From Dyadobacter sp. 3J3 (GTDB taxonomy: Bacteria > Bacteroidota > Bacteroidia > Cytophagales > Spirosomataceae): a DNA stretch of 64,000 nt. The stretch lies in NCBI RefSeq assembly GCF_009801115.1, contig NZ_VTOL01000005.1, forward strand, positions 170,300-234,299, given 5' to 3'. Positions within the stretch are counted from its first letter, which is position 1; each line of letters begins with the position of its first letter. Below the pieces are notes generated by a model. It did no database searches, was not told the origin of the DNA, and saw only the letters and a list, made by a program, of their open reading frames with translations. Positions 36,977 through 45,282 of the stretch are shown in pieces. The position numbers and the translations under genes are program-made.

Positions 36977-38146
36977 ATGAGACTATTTTTTTTAAGTGTA
37001 TCTTCATTATTCATTTTGTCAACGAGTATTTTGCTTGCTCAGTCCACAGTGGACACTACGCGTAGAATACCGACTTCACCTCTATCATTTTTGACTTTTG
37101 CACCTGACGCACGTAGTGCCGGTATGGGTGAGGCGGGTGTTGCATTAAGTGCCGACGCTAACGCCACCTATTGGAACGCGGCAAAACTTCCTTATGCACA
37201 AAAGGATTTTGGGGTTTCAGCCTCTTACACACCCTGGTTACGAAACCTGGTTGATGACATGTGGCTGGGATATCTTACAGCTTACAAGAAAATCGGAAAA
37301 AATCAGGCAATTGCTGGTTCTGTTAATTTCTTCAACGGTGGCGAGCTTGACTTGCGCAACGGCGTAGGAACACAGCTGGGTACTTTCAATTCAAGAGAAG
37401 TAGCCATTAGCGGTACATATTCACAGCAACTAGGTAAAAATTTCTCGATGGGTTTGACGCTGAAATATATTTCGTCCAACCTTGCAGGAACTGCTGTTGT
37501 AAATGGTGTTTCGCTTCGCCCGGCTCGTACGGTTGCGGGTGATATCAGCGCTTACTATCGCAAACAAATTAAAAACGAAGATACCGGCAGCGAGCTGACA
37601 TGGTCGTTGGGAGCGGTATTGTCCAACCTTGGAGGTAAGGTAAACTACGGTTCAGGAACTGAAACAGAGAGCTTTATTCCTACAAACCTTAAACTTGGTG
37701 GTGGACTTTCGTTCTCAGCGGATGGCAGAAACAAATTTAATTTCATCGTTGATGCAAGTAAACTGATGGTGCCGACTCCTCCAAAAGGAACGGTTAATAC
37801 AAATTATACAAAAGGAGCACTTTCAGGAGCCTTCGGTTCTTTCTCGGATGCACCGGACGGTTTCAAAGAAGAACTTCAGGAAGTTGCTATCGCAGTTGGA
37901 GCTGAATACTGGTACAACGATATCTTCGCGCTTCGTGCAGGATATTTCAGTGAAAATAAAAACAAAGGTGACCGTAAGTTTTTCACGGCTGGTGTAGGTG
38001 CCAAATTCCTTGAACGTTATTCTGTTGACTTTGCTTATATGTTCCCGGTTGTTCAGAACAGCCCATTGGCACAAACTTTACGTATCACACTTGGTTTGAG
38101 TTTGAACAAAGCAGAAAAACTAGATGTTAGTGACAGTAATAACTAA
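36977..38146 (+). CDS. porV: Type IX secretion system outer-membrane shuttle protein PorV
   Basis: This 389-residue protein has a signal peptide (LSVSSLFILSTSILLAQS) and a FadL-like outer-membrane beta barrel starting SPLSFLTFAPDARSAGMGEAGVA. That opening is the PorV signature, and the ADANATYWNAAKL segment follows it. PorV binds T9SS cargo as it leaves the SprA translocon and carries it to PorU. Its place next to porU supports the call. A terminator follows. Confidence 0.92.
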   Translation: MRLFFLSVSSLFILSTSILLAQSTVDTTRRIPTSPLSFLTFAPDARSAGMGEAGVALSADANATYWNAAKLPYAQKDFGVSASYTPWLRNLVDDMWLGYLTAYKKIGKNQAIAGSVNFFNGGELDLRNGVGTQLGTFNSREVAISGTYSQQLGKNFSMGLTLKYISSNLAGTAVVNGVSLRPARTVAGDISAYYRKQIKNEDTGSELTWSLGAVLSNLGGKVNYGSGTETESFIPTNLKLGGGLSFSADGRNKFNFIVDASKLMVPTPPKGTVNTNYTKGALSGAFGSFSDAPDGFKEELQEVAIAVGAEYWYNDIFALRAGYFSENKNKGDRKFFTAGVGAKFLERYSVDFAYMFPVVQNSPLAQTLRITLGLSLNKAEKLDVSDSNN

Positions 38147-38171
38147 TATCTTTACTTCCTATTAATTAATG

Positions 38172-38212
38172 AAAAGCGAATGATGTTATGAAACGTCATT
38201 CGCTTTTTTATC
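38172..38212 (+). terminator. Terminator after porV
   Basis: AAAAGCGAATGA and TCATTCGCTTTT enclose a 12-base loop, with a T run after. It overlaps an apparent early start of the next gene, which argues against that start. Confidence 0.75.
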
Positions 38213-38223
38213 AATATATGACT

Positions 38224-39504
38224 ATGATACTCGACCGGACCGAAGCTCCCGATTTTAAAATTATCAAAACAATAAATCTACCTGAGCCACAATCTCATGT
38301 ACTTGATAACGGAATTCCTCTGCATGTAATCAATATTGGTGAACAGCCAGTCGTGCGTTTTGAATGTATTTTTGAATTTGGAAACTGGCATGAAACGTCT
38401 GTCGGCGCATCGTTTTTTGCTATTAAGATGCTTCCCGAAGGAACAAAATCTTATACTTCTTCCGCGCTCAGCGAAGCCTTTGACAATATCGGTGCTTTCA
38501 TTGATATGACGCATTCTTCTGATCGTTCCGGGCTTGTGGTGTATTGCTTGTCTAGATTTTTGCCAGAAGTGTTGACCCTGATCCGTGAGCTTATCGAAAA
38601 TCCGCTGTTTCCGGAAAAGGAACTGGATGAAATGCGAAATATCACTTTACAGAACCTTAAAATCAACAAGGAGAAAACGGCATACCTGGCTACAACGGAA
38701 TTCCGTAGACAATTATTTGGCAGCGGTCATCCGTATGGACAAAGTCAGGAAGAGAAAAATATCCAGGAATTGCCATTAGCTCAAATTCAGGAACATTTTG
38801 AAAAACATATCAAAAATGGAAAACGAACGCTGGTACTGGCCGGACAAGTTAGCGATCAGGATGTAAAATTGGTCAATGATTATTTTGGACAACTTGAATA
38901 CAAAACCGACGACTCTGAAATTGAGCACGACAGCTATACGGAATATCAGGGAAAAGAAATTTTGGTTGAAAAAGCGGATAGTGTACAGTCGACCATACGC
39001 ATAGGACGGAAATTGTTTACCAGGACGCATCCGGATTATTTCAAAATGCTGGTAACTAATGAAATTCTGGGAGGATATTTTGGGTCTCGTTTGATGAAAA
39101 ATATTCGTGAAGAAAAAGGATTGACTTATGGGATTTCCTCACACATGATTACGCTCGGGCGTGAAGGTTATTTCATGATCGGTACCGACGTGAAAAAGGA
39201 ATTTACACAGCAAACGATTGATGAAATAAAAAAGGAAATCTATCGACTGCAAACAGAACTTGTCGGTGAAGATGAATTGCAGACTGTCAAGAATTTCATG
39301 GCAGGAGAATTCGCCGGATCTCTGAATACGGCATTTGAAGTTGCAGACCGCCAAAAAATTCTTTTGCTCGATAGTTTACCGGCAGATTATTTCAGTAAGT
39401 ACATCGATCAGATTCACGCCACAACGCAGGAAGATATTCAGTTAATGGCATCAACCTATTTGCTGCCGGAAGAAATGCTAGAAGTTGTAGTAGGAGGGAA
39501 ATAA
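38224..39504 (+). CDS. M16-family protein without the zinc motif
   Basis: This 427-residue protein has the fold pattern of a single M16 (pitrilysin/mitochondrial processing peptidase) half-pair: VVRFECIFEFGNWHETSVG, TKSYTSSALSEAFDNIGAF and TFAVEIGGYFGSRL-like FEILGGYFGSRLMKNIREEKG. The active helix H-x-x-E-H is replaced by FFAIKM, so it lacks the zinc ligands and should be catalytically dead. Such proteins normally pair with an active M16 partner, but none is adjacent. I chose ATG 38224; an earlier start lies in the porV terminator. There is no signal peptide. Confidence 0.78.
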   Translation: MILDRTEAPDFKIIKTINLPEPQSHVLDNGIPLHVINIGEQPVVRFECIFEFGNWHETSVGASFFAIKMLPEGTKSYTSSALSEAFDNIGAFIDMTHSSDRSGLVVYCLSRFLPEVLTLIRELIENPLFPEKELDEMRNITLQNLKINKEKTAYLATTEFRRQLFGSGHPYGQSQEEKNIQELPLAQIQEHFEKHIKNGKRTLVLAGQVSDQDVKLVNDYFGQLEYKTDDSEIEHDSYTEYQGKEILVEKADSVQSTIRIGRKLFTRTHPDYFKMLVTNEILGGYFGSRLMKNIREEKGLTYGISSHMITLGREGYFMIGTDVKKEFTQQTIDEIKKEIYRLQTELVGEDELQTVKNFMAGEFAGSLNTAFEVADRQKILLLDSLPADYFSKYIDQIHATTQEDIQLMASTYLLPEEMLEVVVGGK

Positions 39505-39507
39505 TCT

Positions 39508-39651
39508 TTTTAATGGTTAATTGTTAATGGAGTTGGTGAGCATGTTCGTAAGTCTATGGCAATAATGAATATGAGTCGGTGAGAATTATCACTTGTCCTA
39601 ATACTGCAAATATCCATCATTAACCCTTAACCCTTAACAATTAATCATTAT
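39508..39651. repeat. TTAATGGTTAATTGTTAATGG-type inverted repeat
   Basis: TTAATGGTTAATTGTTAATG near 39509-39529 is echoed in reverse by CATTAACCCTTAACCCTTAACAATTAATCATTA at 39618-39650, which overlaps the photolyase stop. Such TTAAC-rich converging repeats are common between Bacteroidota genes. Confidence 0.5.
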
Positions 39652-40955
39652 TCAAGCGCTTCTTTGTAGGCTTTCAAACAACGTTCGCGGGCAAATTTGT
39701 GATCTACCATGGGTTCCGGATAATTCATCGAATTGAGTTCCGGGACCCATTTTTTGATATATTCACCTTTTGGATCAAACTTGGCAGCCTGAGCATCCGG
39801 GCTGAAAATTCTGAAATAGGGTGCTGCATCCGTTCCTGATCCTGCTACCCATTGCCAGCCTCCATTGTTGGCCGACAAATCGTAATCCAGTAATTTTTCA
39901 GCAAAATACGCTTCTCCCCAACGCCAGTCGATCAACAGATGTTTGGTAAGAAAACTTGCCGTAACCATGCGAATGCGATTGTGCATAAAACCGGTTTCGT
40001 TCAACTGATGCATCCCGGCATCTACCAGCGGATATCCGGTTTTTCCCTGGCACCACAGCTCGAATTCCTTTTCATTATCTCTCCATTTAATTTTATCATA
40101 ATCGGCACGGAAGGCTTTTCCTTGTCCAACATGTGGGAAATTCCATAAAATTTGAAAGTAGAAATCTCGCCAGATCAATTCATTCAGGTATGTTTGGCTA
40201 TGTTCCGCAGCTTTTCTGGCCAACTCGCGGATACTAACAGTTCCGAATCGCAGATGAAGTCCCATTCTTGACGTTCCGGGTAGCGCAGGATAATTACGCT
40301 TCTCCTCATACTTTTCAATCAGATCAGATTTTACATTTTCGTCTGGAAAATTATGATCTGTTTCAACAAATCCAATTTCCTCGTAAGAAGGAATCTGATG
40401 AGATTTTATTTTGAAAAGATTGGAAAAATATTTTTCCGTTGGATAAGACGATAAATAGAAGTCGTTGAGTTTTGCTTTCCAGGCTCTGCTGTATGGCGTA
40501 AAAACAGTGTAAACCGTGTTTTGACCGGTTAAAACTTCCTGTTTTTCAAAAATAACCTGATCCTTGAAGTTTTTAAATTCCGCTCCGTGTTTTTGTAATA
40601 AGATTTTGACTTCCCCATCGCGATCTTTTGCGTAAGATTCATAATCTTTATTTGTATAAACTTCTGCAATGTCATATTCTTCGATCAGGTCCTTCCAAAT
40701 TTCAAGAGGATTTCCGTAACGAACAATAATATCAGAATCATGCTTTTTCAGTACTTTTTGTATTTCAATTAATGCATCGAAAATAAAAGTGACCCGTTTA
40801 TCTTTCTTATTTTCAAGCTTGTCAAGAATTATTTTATCAAATATGAAAAGAGGTAATACCCGTAATCCGGATTTTAAAGCGCGATATAAACCTGCATTGT
40901 CATGAAGACGTAAGTCTCGGCGGTACCAAAAAATGGCTATTTTCTCTTTTTTCAT
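39648..40955 (-). CDS. Deoxyribodipyrimidine photolyase / cryptochrome family
   Basis: This 435-residue flavoprotein repairs UV-induced pyrimidine dimers with light. It has the N-terminal Rossmann part IAIFWYRRDLRLHDNAGL, the FAD-binding helix region WRDFYFQILWNFP, and the family signatures DAGMHQLNETGFMHNRIRM and NNGGWQWVAGSGTDAAPYFRIFSP. All point to a class I CPD photolyase, although (6-4) or cryptochrome members share the motifs. It lies 32 bases from a methyltransferase gene on the same strand. Confidence 0.9.
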   Translation of the reverse strand: MKKEKIAIFWYRRDLRLHDNAGLYRALKSGLRVLPLFIFDKIILDKLENKKDKRVTFIFDALIEIQKVLKKHDSDIIVRYGNPLEIWKDLIEEYDIAEVYTNKDYESYAKDRDGEVKILLQKHGAEFKNFKDQVIFEKQEVLTGQNTVYTVFTPYSRAWKAKLNDFYLSSYPTEKYFSNLFKIKSHQIPSYEEIGFVETDHNFPDENVKSDLIEKYEEKRNYPALPGTSRMGLHLRFGTVSIRELARKAAEHSQTYLNELIWRDFYFQILWNFPHVGQGKAFRADYDKIKWRDNEKEFELWCQGKTGYPLVDAGMHQLNETGFMHNRIRMVTASFLTKHLLIDWRWGEAYFAEKLLDYDLSANNGGWQWVAGSGTDAAPYFRIFSPDAQAAKFDPKGEYIKKWVPELNSMNYPEPMVDHKFARERCLKAYKEALE

Positions 40956-40987
40956 AAACCTGATAAAAAATTAAAACCGGAAGTTAT

Positions 40988-41905
40988 TTACAGAGGCTTC
41001 GTTCCGGAAATTACATACATCATTGCGCCACCAGCAGAATGGTACTTATTAGCGTCAATATTACGCAGCATCCTCTCGCCTAAATGCGCATATTTTCTTT
41101 TATATTTCTCAAAAAAATCAAGGTTTTCCTGGCCCATCGCTCTGAAATAATCATAATCCGAAAATTCCTCATTACTCCACGTATTACCATTTTGCCATTG
41201 TTTCATAGTAGCAATTTGCTCTTCGGTGTTGTAAGGTGGATACATGGCAATCGCCTTATCTGAAAGTCTTACCTCAACCTGATCAAATCCCGCCTGAGCC
41301 AGAAATCCGGGAACAAGGTCTCCGAGTGAATTATCGCCAAGTCCTAATTTCTTTTTCCCTCTTTCAAAAAGTAAAGCATATTTCACATGGTCCAATACTT
41401 CATCAATCGGGTCGTTCATAGAAACTGAGCTTTGTGTCAGACTTTGTACCAGATTATTGGGTTCTACGCAAAGAATTGTGCCACCGGGTTTCAGTACCCG
41501 CTTCATTTCGTCAATTACGATTTTAGGATGCTGAACGTGAATGAGCAGCGTTTGACAGGTAACAATGTCAAAAGTCTCATCTTCATAGGGAAGTTTGTGA
41601 GCATCTCCTTTTTTTAAATCAAAATCAATTCCTTTGGATTCGAAATAATTACGTAGTTCGGTTTCTCCTTTTGCCCATTTTTTGTCATTATCAACACCCG
41701 AAACTTTGGCGGGCGAACCAAGATAATCAACCAAAAGACGACTCCAATGGCATTGTCCGCAGCCAACATCCAGGAGGTTGAAATGTGTATGCAGCTGTAA
41801 TCTTTTTGCCAGTAAATTTAAAAATCCTTCATTCCACCAAAAGTCACGGTATTCACCAAAAAAGTCTTCTGAATGTCCTTTACGCTTTATATTTTTAGTT
41901 CTCAT
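40988..41905 (-). CDS. Class I SAM-dependent methyltransferase
   Basis: This 305-residue protein has the SAM-binding motif I, N-L-L-D-V-G-C-G-Q-C, then VSGVDNDKKW (motif II), the DIVTCQTLLIHV loop and the downstream EMKRVLKPGGTILCVEPN segment. The order is that of Rossmann-fold class I methyltransferases (methyltransf_11 or 25 group). The substrate is unknown. It is upstream of the photolyase gene and may be in the same transcript, but there is no known functional link. Confidence 0.82.
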   Translation of the reverse strand: MRTKNIKRKGHSEDFFGEYRDFWWNEGFLNLLAKRLQLHTHFNLLDVGCGQCHWSRLLVDYLGSPAKVSGVDNDKKWAKGETELRNYFESKGIDFDLKKGDAHKLPYEDETFDIVTCQTLLIHVQHPKIVIDEMKRVLKPGGTILCVEPNNLVQSLTQSSVSMNDPIDEVLDHVKYALLFERGKKKLGLGDNSLGDLVPGFLAQAGFDQVEVRLSDKAIAMYPPYNTEEQIATMKQWQNGNTWSNEEFSDYDYFRAMGQENLDFFEKYKRKYAHLGERMLRNIDANKYHSAGGAMMYVISGTKPL

Positions 41906-42056
41906 AGTATATTTACAAAATCAGAGCTTACAAAGTAGTAGGCTTTAATCTGCCTTTAGACAACAGGATTTTAGGCAGGATAATTCGTATAGCGCATATA
42001 TCTTTCCTATTGGTTGACAATTAGCATGTTACATCTTTTATTTAATTAAATCACTC

Positions 42057-42908
42057 ATGAAATTAGTATTCAGTATTGCACTTACACTTTTTTGCTTCGG
42101 AGCCTTTGCTCAAAAGCAGGCAGATAAGAAAGAATGGAAACAGCTTTTTAACGGAAAAAATCTGGATGGCTGGGACATCAAAATCCGTGGCTACGATTTG
42201 AACGATAATTTCGGAAATACTTTTCGGGTGGAAGATGGAAAAATGGTCGTTCGCTATGATAAGTACGATGATTTTGCACAAAAATATGGCCACATCTTTT
42301 ACAAAAGTGATTTCTCTTATTACAGGATAGCCGTTGAATATCGCTTTGTAGGCGAACAGGCACCAAAAGGAGAAGGCTGGGCTTGGAGAAACAGCGGGAT
42401 TATGGTACAAGGCCAACCGGCTGCTACGATGGGACAAAATCAGGATTTCCCGATTTCCATAGAAGTACAATTGCTGGGAGGCGACGGTAAGAAACGCACC
42501 ACCTGTAATTTATGTACGCCGGGAACAAATGTTGAAATGGATGGCAAACTGGTGACTCAGCATTGTGTTAATTCAACTTCAAAAACGTATAACGGAGATC
42601 AATGGGTACGTGCCGAAGTATTGGTTTTAGGCGATTCATTAATCCAGCATTTTGCGAATGGCGAAATGGTTTTGGCTTATAACAAACCGCAAATGGGTGG
42701 AGGAAATGTAAGCGGAAATGATGAGAAAGTGATTGCTGGGAAATTACTGGACCACGGTTCTATTTCATTACAAAGCGAAAGTCATCCCGTGGAATTCAGA
42801 AAAGTGGAAATCCTTAATCTTAAAGGCTGCACAGATCCGAAAGCTACAAATTACAAAGATTATTATGTGAAGTCTGACAATTCAGCATGTACTTACAAGA
42901 AAAAGTAA
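42057..42908 (+). CDS. DUF1080 protein (3-keto-disaccharide hydrolase-like)
   Basis: This 283-residue secreted protein has a signal peptide (FSIALTLFCFGAFAQ). It is followed by a DUF1080 concanavalin-like domain: LFNGKNLDGW, FRVEDGKMVVRY, the FYKSDFSYYRIAVEYRF segment and WRNSGIMVQG. Members hydrolyse 3-keto sugars or glycosides. A short cysteine-containing end (CTDPKATNYKDYY) is typical of Bacteroidota members. It is monocistronic, with a good terminator after it. Confidence 0.85.
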   Translation: MKLVFSIALTLFCFGAFAQKQADKKEWKQLFNGKNLDGWDIKIRGYDLNDNFGNTFRVEDGKMVVRYDKYDDFAQKYGHIFYKSDFSYYRIAVEYRFVGEQAPKGEGWAWRNSGIMVQGQPAATMGQNQDFPISIEVQLLGGDGKKRTTCNLCTPGTNVEMDGKLVTQHCVNSTSKTYNGDQWVRAEVLVLGDSLIQHFANGEMVLAYNKPQMGGGNVSGNDEKVIAGKLLDHGSISLQSESHPVEFRKVEILNLKGCTDPKATNYKDYYVKSDNSACTYKKK

Positions 42909-42943
42909 TTTTGGTAAGAGAAAAAATAAATCGTTATTAAACA

Positions 42944-42974
42944 AGAAAGGCGCCTCCTGGAAGCGCCTTTTCTT
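42944..42974 (+). terminator. Terminator after the DUF1080 gene
   Basis: AAAGGCGC and GCGCCTTT with an eight-base loop and TTCTT after. It could also act on the minus strand for murA, as it lies just past that stop. Confidence 0.75.
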
Positions 42975-42992
42975 ATTAATACTTTAATAATA

Positions 42993-44300
42993 TTACAAAC
43001 GGACAATCTCTGCACCGATTGCATTTAAACGTGTATCGATATTCTGATACCCTCGGTCAATTTGTTCAATATTGTCAATAATACTAACACCTTTCGCCGA
43101 CATGGCTGCGATTAATAGCGCAACACCTGCACGAATGTCGGGAGAAGTCATACGAATTCCTCTTAATTGTGTTTCGCGGTTGTGGCCGATTACTGTCGCG
43201 CGGTGAGGATCACAAAGAATGATCTGAGCGCCCATTTCAATCAGTTTATCCACAAAGAATAAACGGCTTTCAAACATTTTCTGGTGAATAAGAACCGTTC
43301 CCTGCGCCTGTGTTGCCGTCACCAAAACGATGCTTAATAAATCAGGCGTAAATCCTGGCCAGGGTGCATCAGCAACCGAAAGCGTGGAACCATCAAGATA
43401 ATTCTCCATCCGGTATTTTTCCTGTGCAGGGATAAAAATATCATCACCACGGAATTCCATCTGGATTCCAAGTTTCTGGAAAACCTCCGGAATAATTCCC
43501 AATTCTGGAATATGGCAATTTTTGATCGTAATTTCAGATTGCGTCATGGCTGCCAATCCGATAAAACTACCAATTTCAATCATATCCGGAAGCATGGTAT
43601 GCTCCGTACCTTTCAGTTCACTAACACCTTCAATAACCAGTAAATTGGAAGAAATGCCAGAAATTTTGGCACCCATACGGTTCAGCATTTTACAAAGCTG
43701 CTGAAGATATGGTTCACAGGCTGCATTATAAAGTGTGGTAGTACCTTCGGCCATAACAGCTGCCATCAAAATGTTGGCCGTTCCTGTTACCGAAGCTTCA
43801 TCCAAAAGCATGTAAGCACCTTTCAGGTTTTTCGCGTCTACACGGTAAAAACCTCCATCTTCTCCATCGTAACTGAACTCTGCACCCAGTTTTTCAAAAC
43901 CAATAAAGTGCGTATCCAAACGTCTTCTACCAATTTTATCGCCACCCGGACGAGGAATTCTTCCTTTACGGAAACGCGCCAGCATCGGTCCAAGCAACAT
44001 CACAGAACCACGGAGAGCCGCAGCTTTCTGACGGAAAGAATCCGATTCAAGATAATCCAGATTGATATCATTTGCTTCAAAACGAACAGAAGAATCGCTC
44101 AAACGCGTTTTTCTTACGCCCAGATCTCCTAAAAGATCAATAAGCTGATTGACGTCACGGATGTTAGGAATGTTATGTATTGTTACCGGTTCAGGTGTAA
44201 GAAGTACGGCACAAATAATTTGTAATGCTTCGTTTTTGGCACCCTGAGGTATAATTTCACCCTTCAGGCGTCTGTCTCCTGTTATTTTAAATGAAGCCAT
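42993..44300 (-). CDS. murA: UDP-N-acetylglucosamine 1-carboxyvinyltransferase
   Basis: This 435-residue enzyme transfers enolpyruvate from PEP to UDP-GlcNAc, the first committed step of peptidoglycan synthesis. The N-terminal KNEALQIICAVLL motif and the EPSP-synthase-like two-domain pattern are present. In the active-site loop R-P-G-G-D121-K-I-G the usual catalytic cysteine is replaced by aspartate, which in other MurA enzymes makes them insensitive to fosfomycin. A DUF4290 gene starts upstream on the same strand with 59 bases between them. Confidence 0.92.
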   Translation of the reverse strand: MASFKITGDRRLKGEIIPQGAKNEALQIICAVLLTPEPVTIHNIPNIRDVNQLIDLLGDLGVRKTRLSDSSVRFEANDINLDYLESDSFRQKAAALRGSVMLLGPMLARFRKGRIPRPGGDKIGRRRLDTHFIGFEKLGAEFSYDGEDGGFYRVDAKNLKGAYMLLDEASVTGTANILMAAVMAEGTTTLYNAACEPYLQQLCKMLNRMGAKISGISSNLLVIEGVSELKGTEHTMLPDMIEIGSFIGLAAMTQSEITIKNCHIPELGIIPEVFQKLGIQMEFRGDDIFIPAQEKYRMENYLDGSTLSVADAPWPGFTPDLLSIVLVTATQAQGTVLIHQKMFESRLFFVDKLIEMGAQIILCDPHRATVIGHNRETQLRGIRMTSPDIRAGVALLIAAMSAKGVSIIDNIEQIDRGYQNIDTRLNAIGAEIVRL

Positions 44301-44359
44301 AGGTAGTTGCAGGCGGTAATATGGAAGTTAAAAACCGGTTGAGAAAATTAGGCCGGATG

Positions 44360-45106
44360 TTAAATTCCAGGCTTTTTGCGATTATTATTATTGTTGTTAC
44401 GATTGTTGTTGTTGTTGTTATTATTTCTACCTGCGAATTTATTGTTGTTACTGCTGCTGTTGTTAGGGCGATTCCGGTTGTTATTATTGGGATTGTTCGA
44501 TCCCTGACGGTCCTGACTAGGCTGCGCTTTGAAGGCGTTGGAATGATTTCCGCGATTTCTGTCCTGATTGCTGTTACGATCTTTCGGAGCAGCATCTACC
44601 GGGCCATTTTTACGGATATAATCAATTTCTTCTTTCAGTTGTCCTTTTGTTAAAAGTTCAAGCTGTCCGATTAATACATGATCCTCAGGATTATCCTTGT
44701 TCCATGTATTGAAAAACGAACGCATTAAACGGAAGACATAGGAAACAAAGGCAAGTCTGTCTTCAGAATTTTCGGTCTGAATCGCTTTTTGCAGCAGAAG
44801 ATCAATATTTCTTCCATAATGACGATACATCAGATTATGCTGATTATAACCAACTGTCAATGGTTTTTTACCCAAAGATTCCGGTGACGGCGGCGGATAT
44901 GGGCTGTCAACGTCCAGTTGGAATCCTGACATGATGTAAAGATCATCCCAGAGTTTGTTTGTATAATCCTGATTATCCCTCATGTTCGGATGTATCTGAC
45001 GCATGAGTTCAATCAATATGTGCGCGTAGAGATTGCGTTTAGCCTTATCCTCCATCTTCACGATGTGGTCGGCAAGTTTTTGTACGTTGCTACCGTATTC
45101 TTTCAA
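44360..45106 (-). CDS. DUF4290 protein with Asn-rich tail
   Basis: This 248-residue protein matches the DUF4290 family of Bacteroidota through its folded N-terminal part (about 1-175), rich in helices and including RQIHPNMRDNQDYTNKLWDDLYIM. The last 65 residues are almost only asparagine, with Arg and Gly, encoded by AAC/AAT repeats (plus-strand GTT/ATT). Function unknown. It is upstream of murA on the same strand, an arrangement I believe is common in Cytophagales. Confidence 0.82.
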   Translation of the reverse strand: MKEYGSNVQKLADHIVKMEDKAKRNLYAHILIELMRQIHPNMRDNQDYTNKLWDDLYIMSGFQLDVDSPYPPPSPESLGKKPLTVGYNQHNLMYRHYGRNIDLLLQKAIQTENSEDRLAFVSYVFRLMRSFFNTWNKDNPEDHVLIGQLELLTKGQLKEEIDYIRKNGPVDAAPKDRNSNQDRNRGNHSNAFKAQPSQDRQGSNNPNNNNRNRPNNSSSNNNKFAGRNNNNNNNNRNNNNNNRKKPGI

Positions 45107-45131
45107 GAGCTTCGAAGATTTTTAGAATTGA

Positions 45132-45139
45132 CAAAAATA
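45132..45139 (-). promoter_or_regulatory. Candidate -7 element of the DUF4290-murA unit
   Basis: The minus strand reads TATTTTTG, matching TAnnTTTG, 25 bases before the DUF4290 start. Confidence 0.35.
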
Positions 45140-45282
45140 AGAAGTTTTTGTGGAAAGTAAAGGTAAAGAGGTGGAGAAGTCGGGTTGGTGGGGTGAAAAA
45201 TGATTAATATTTACAAGAAACCAAGCTTGCGCCTGTTTGATTGTATAAGCTTAAAAATAGAAATGACCTGGAAAAAGTAGTT

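Noticed and set aside
38188..38223. An earlier start for the M16-like gene
   Set aside because: The extra codons lie in the porV terminator hairpin, so the start at 38224 is more likely.
42063..42470. A 135-codon minus-strand open frame
   Set aside because: It is antisense to the DUF1080 gene, whose own frame has a signal peptide and family motifs.
44321..44653. A 110-codon plus-strand open frame rich in Ile and Val
   Set aside because: It is the antisense of the Asn-run tail of DUF4290; the apparent hydrophobic protein is an artefact of GTT/ATT repeats.
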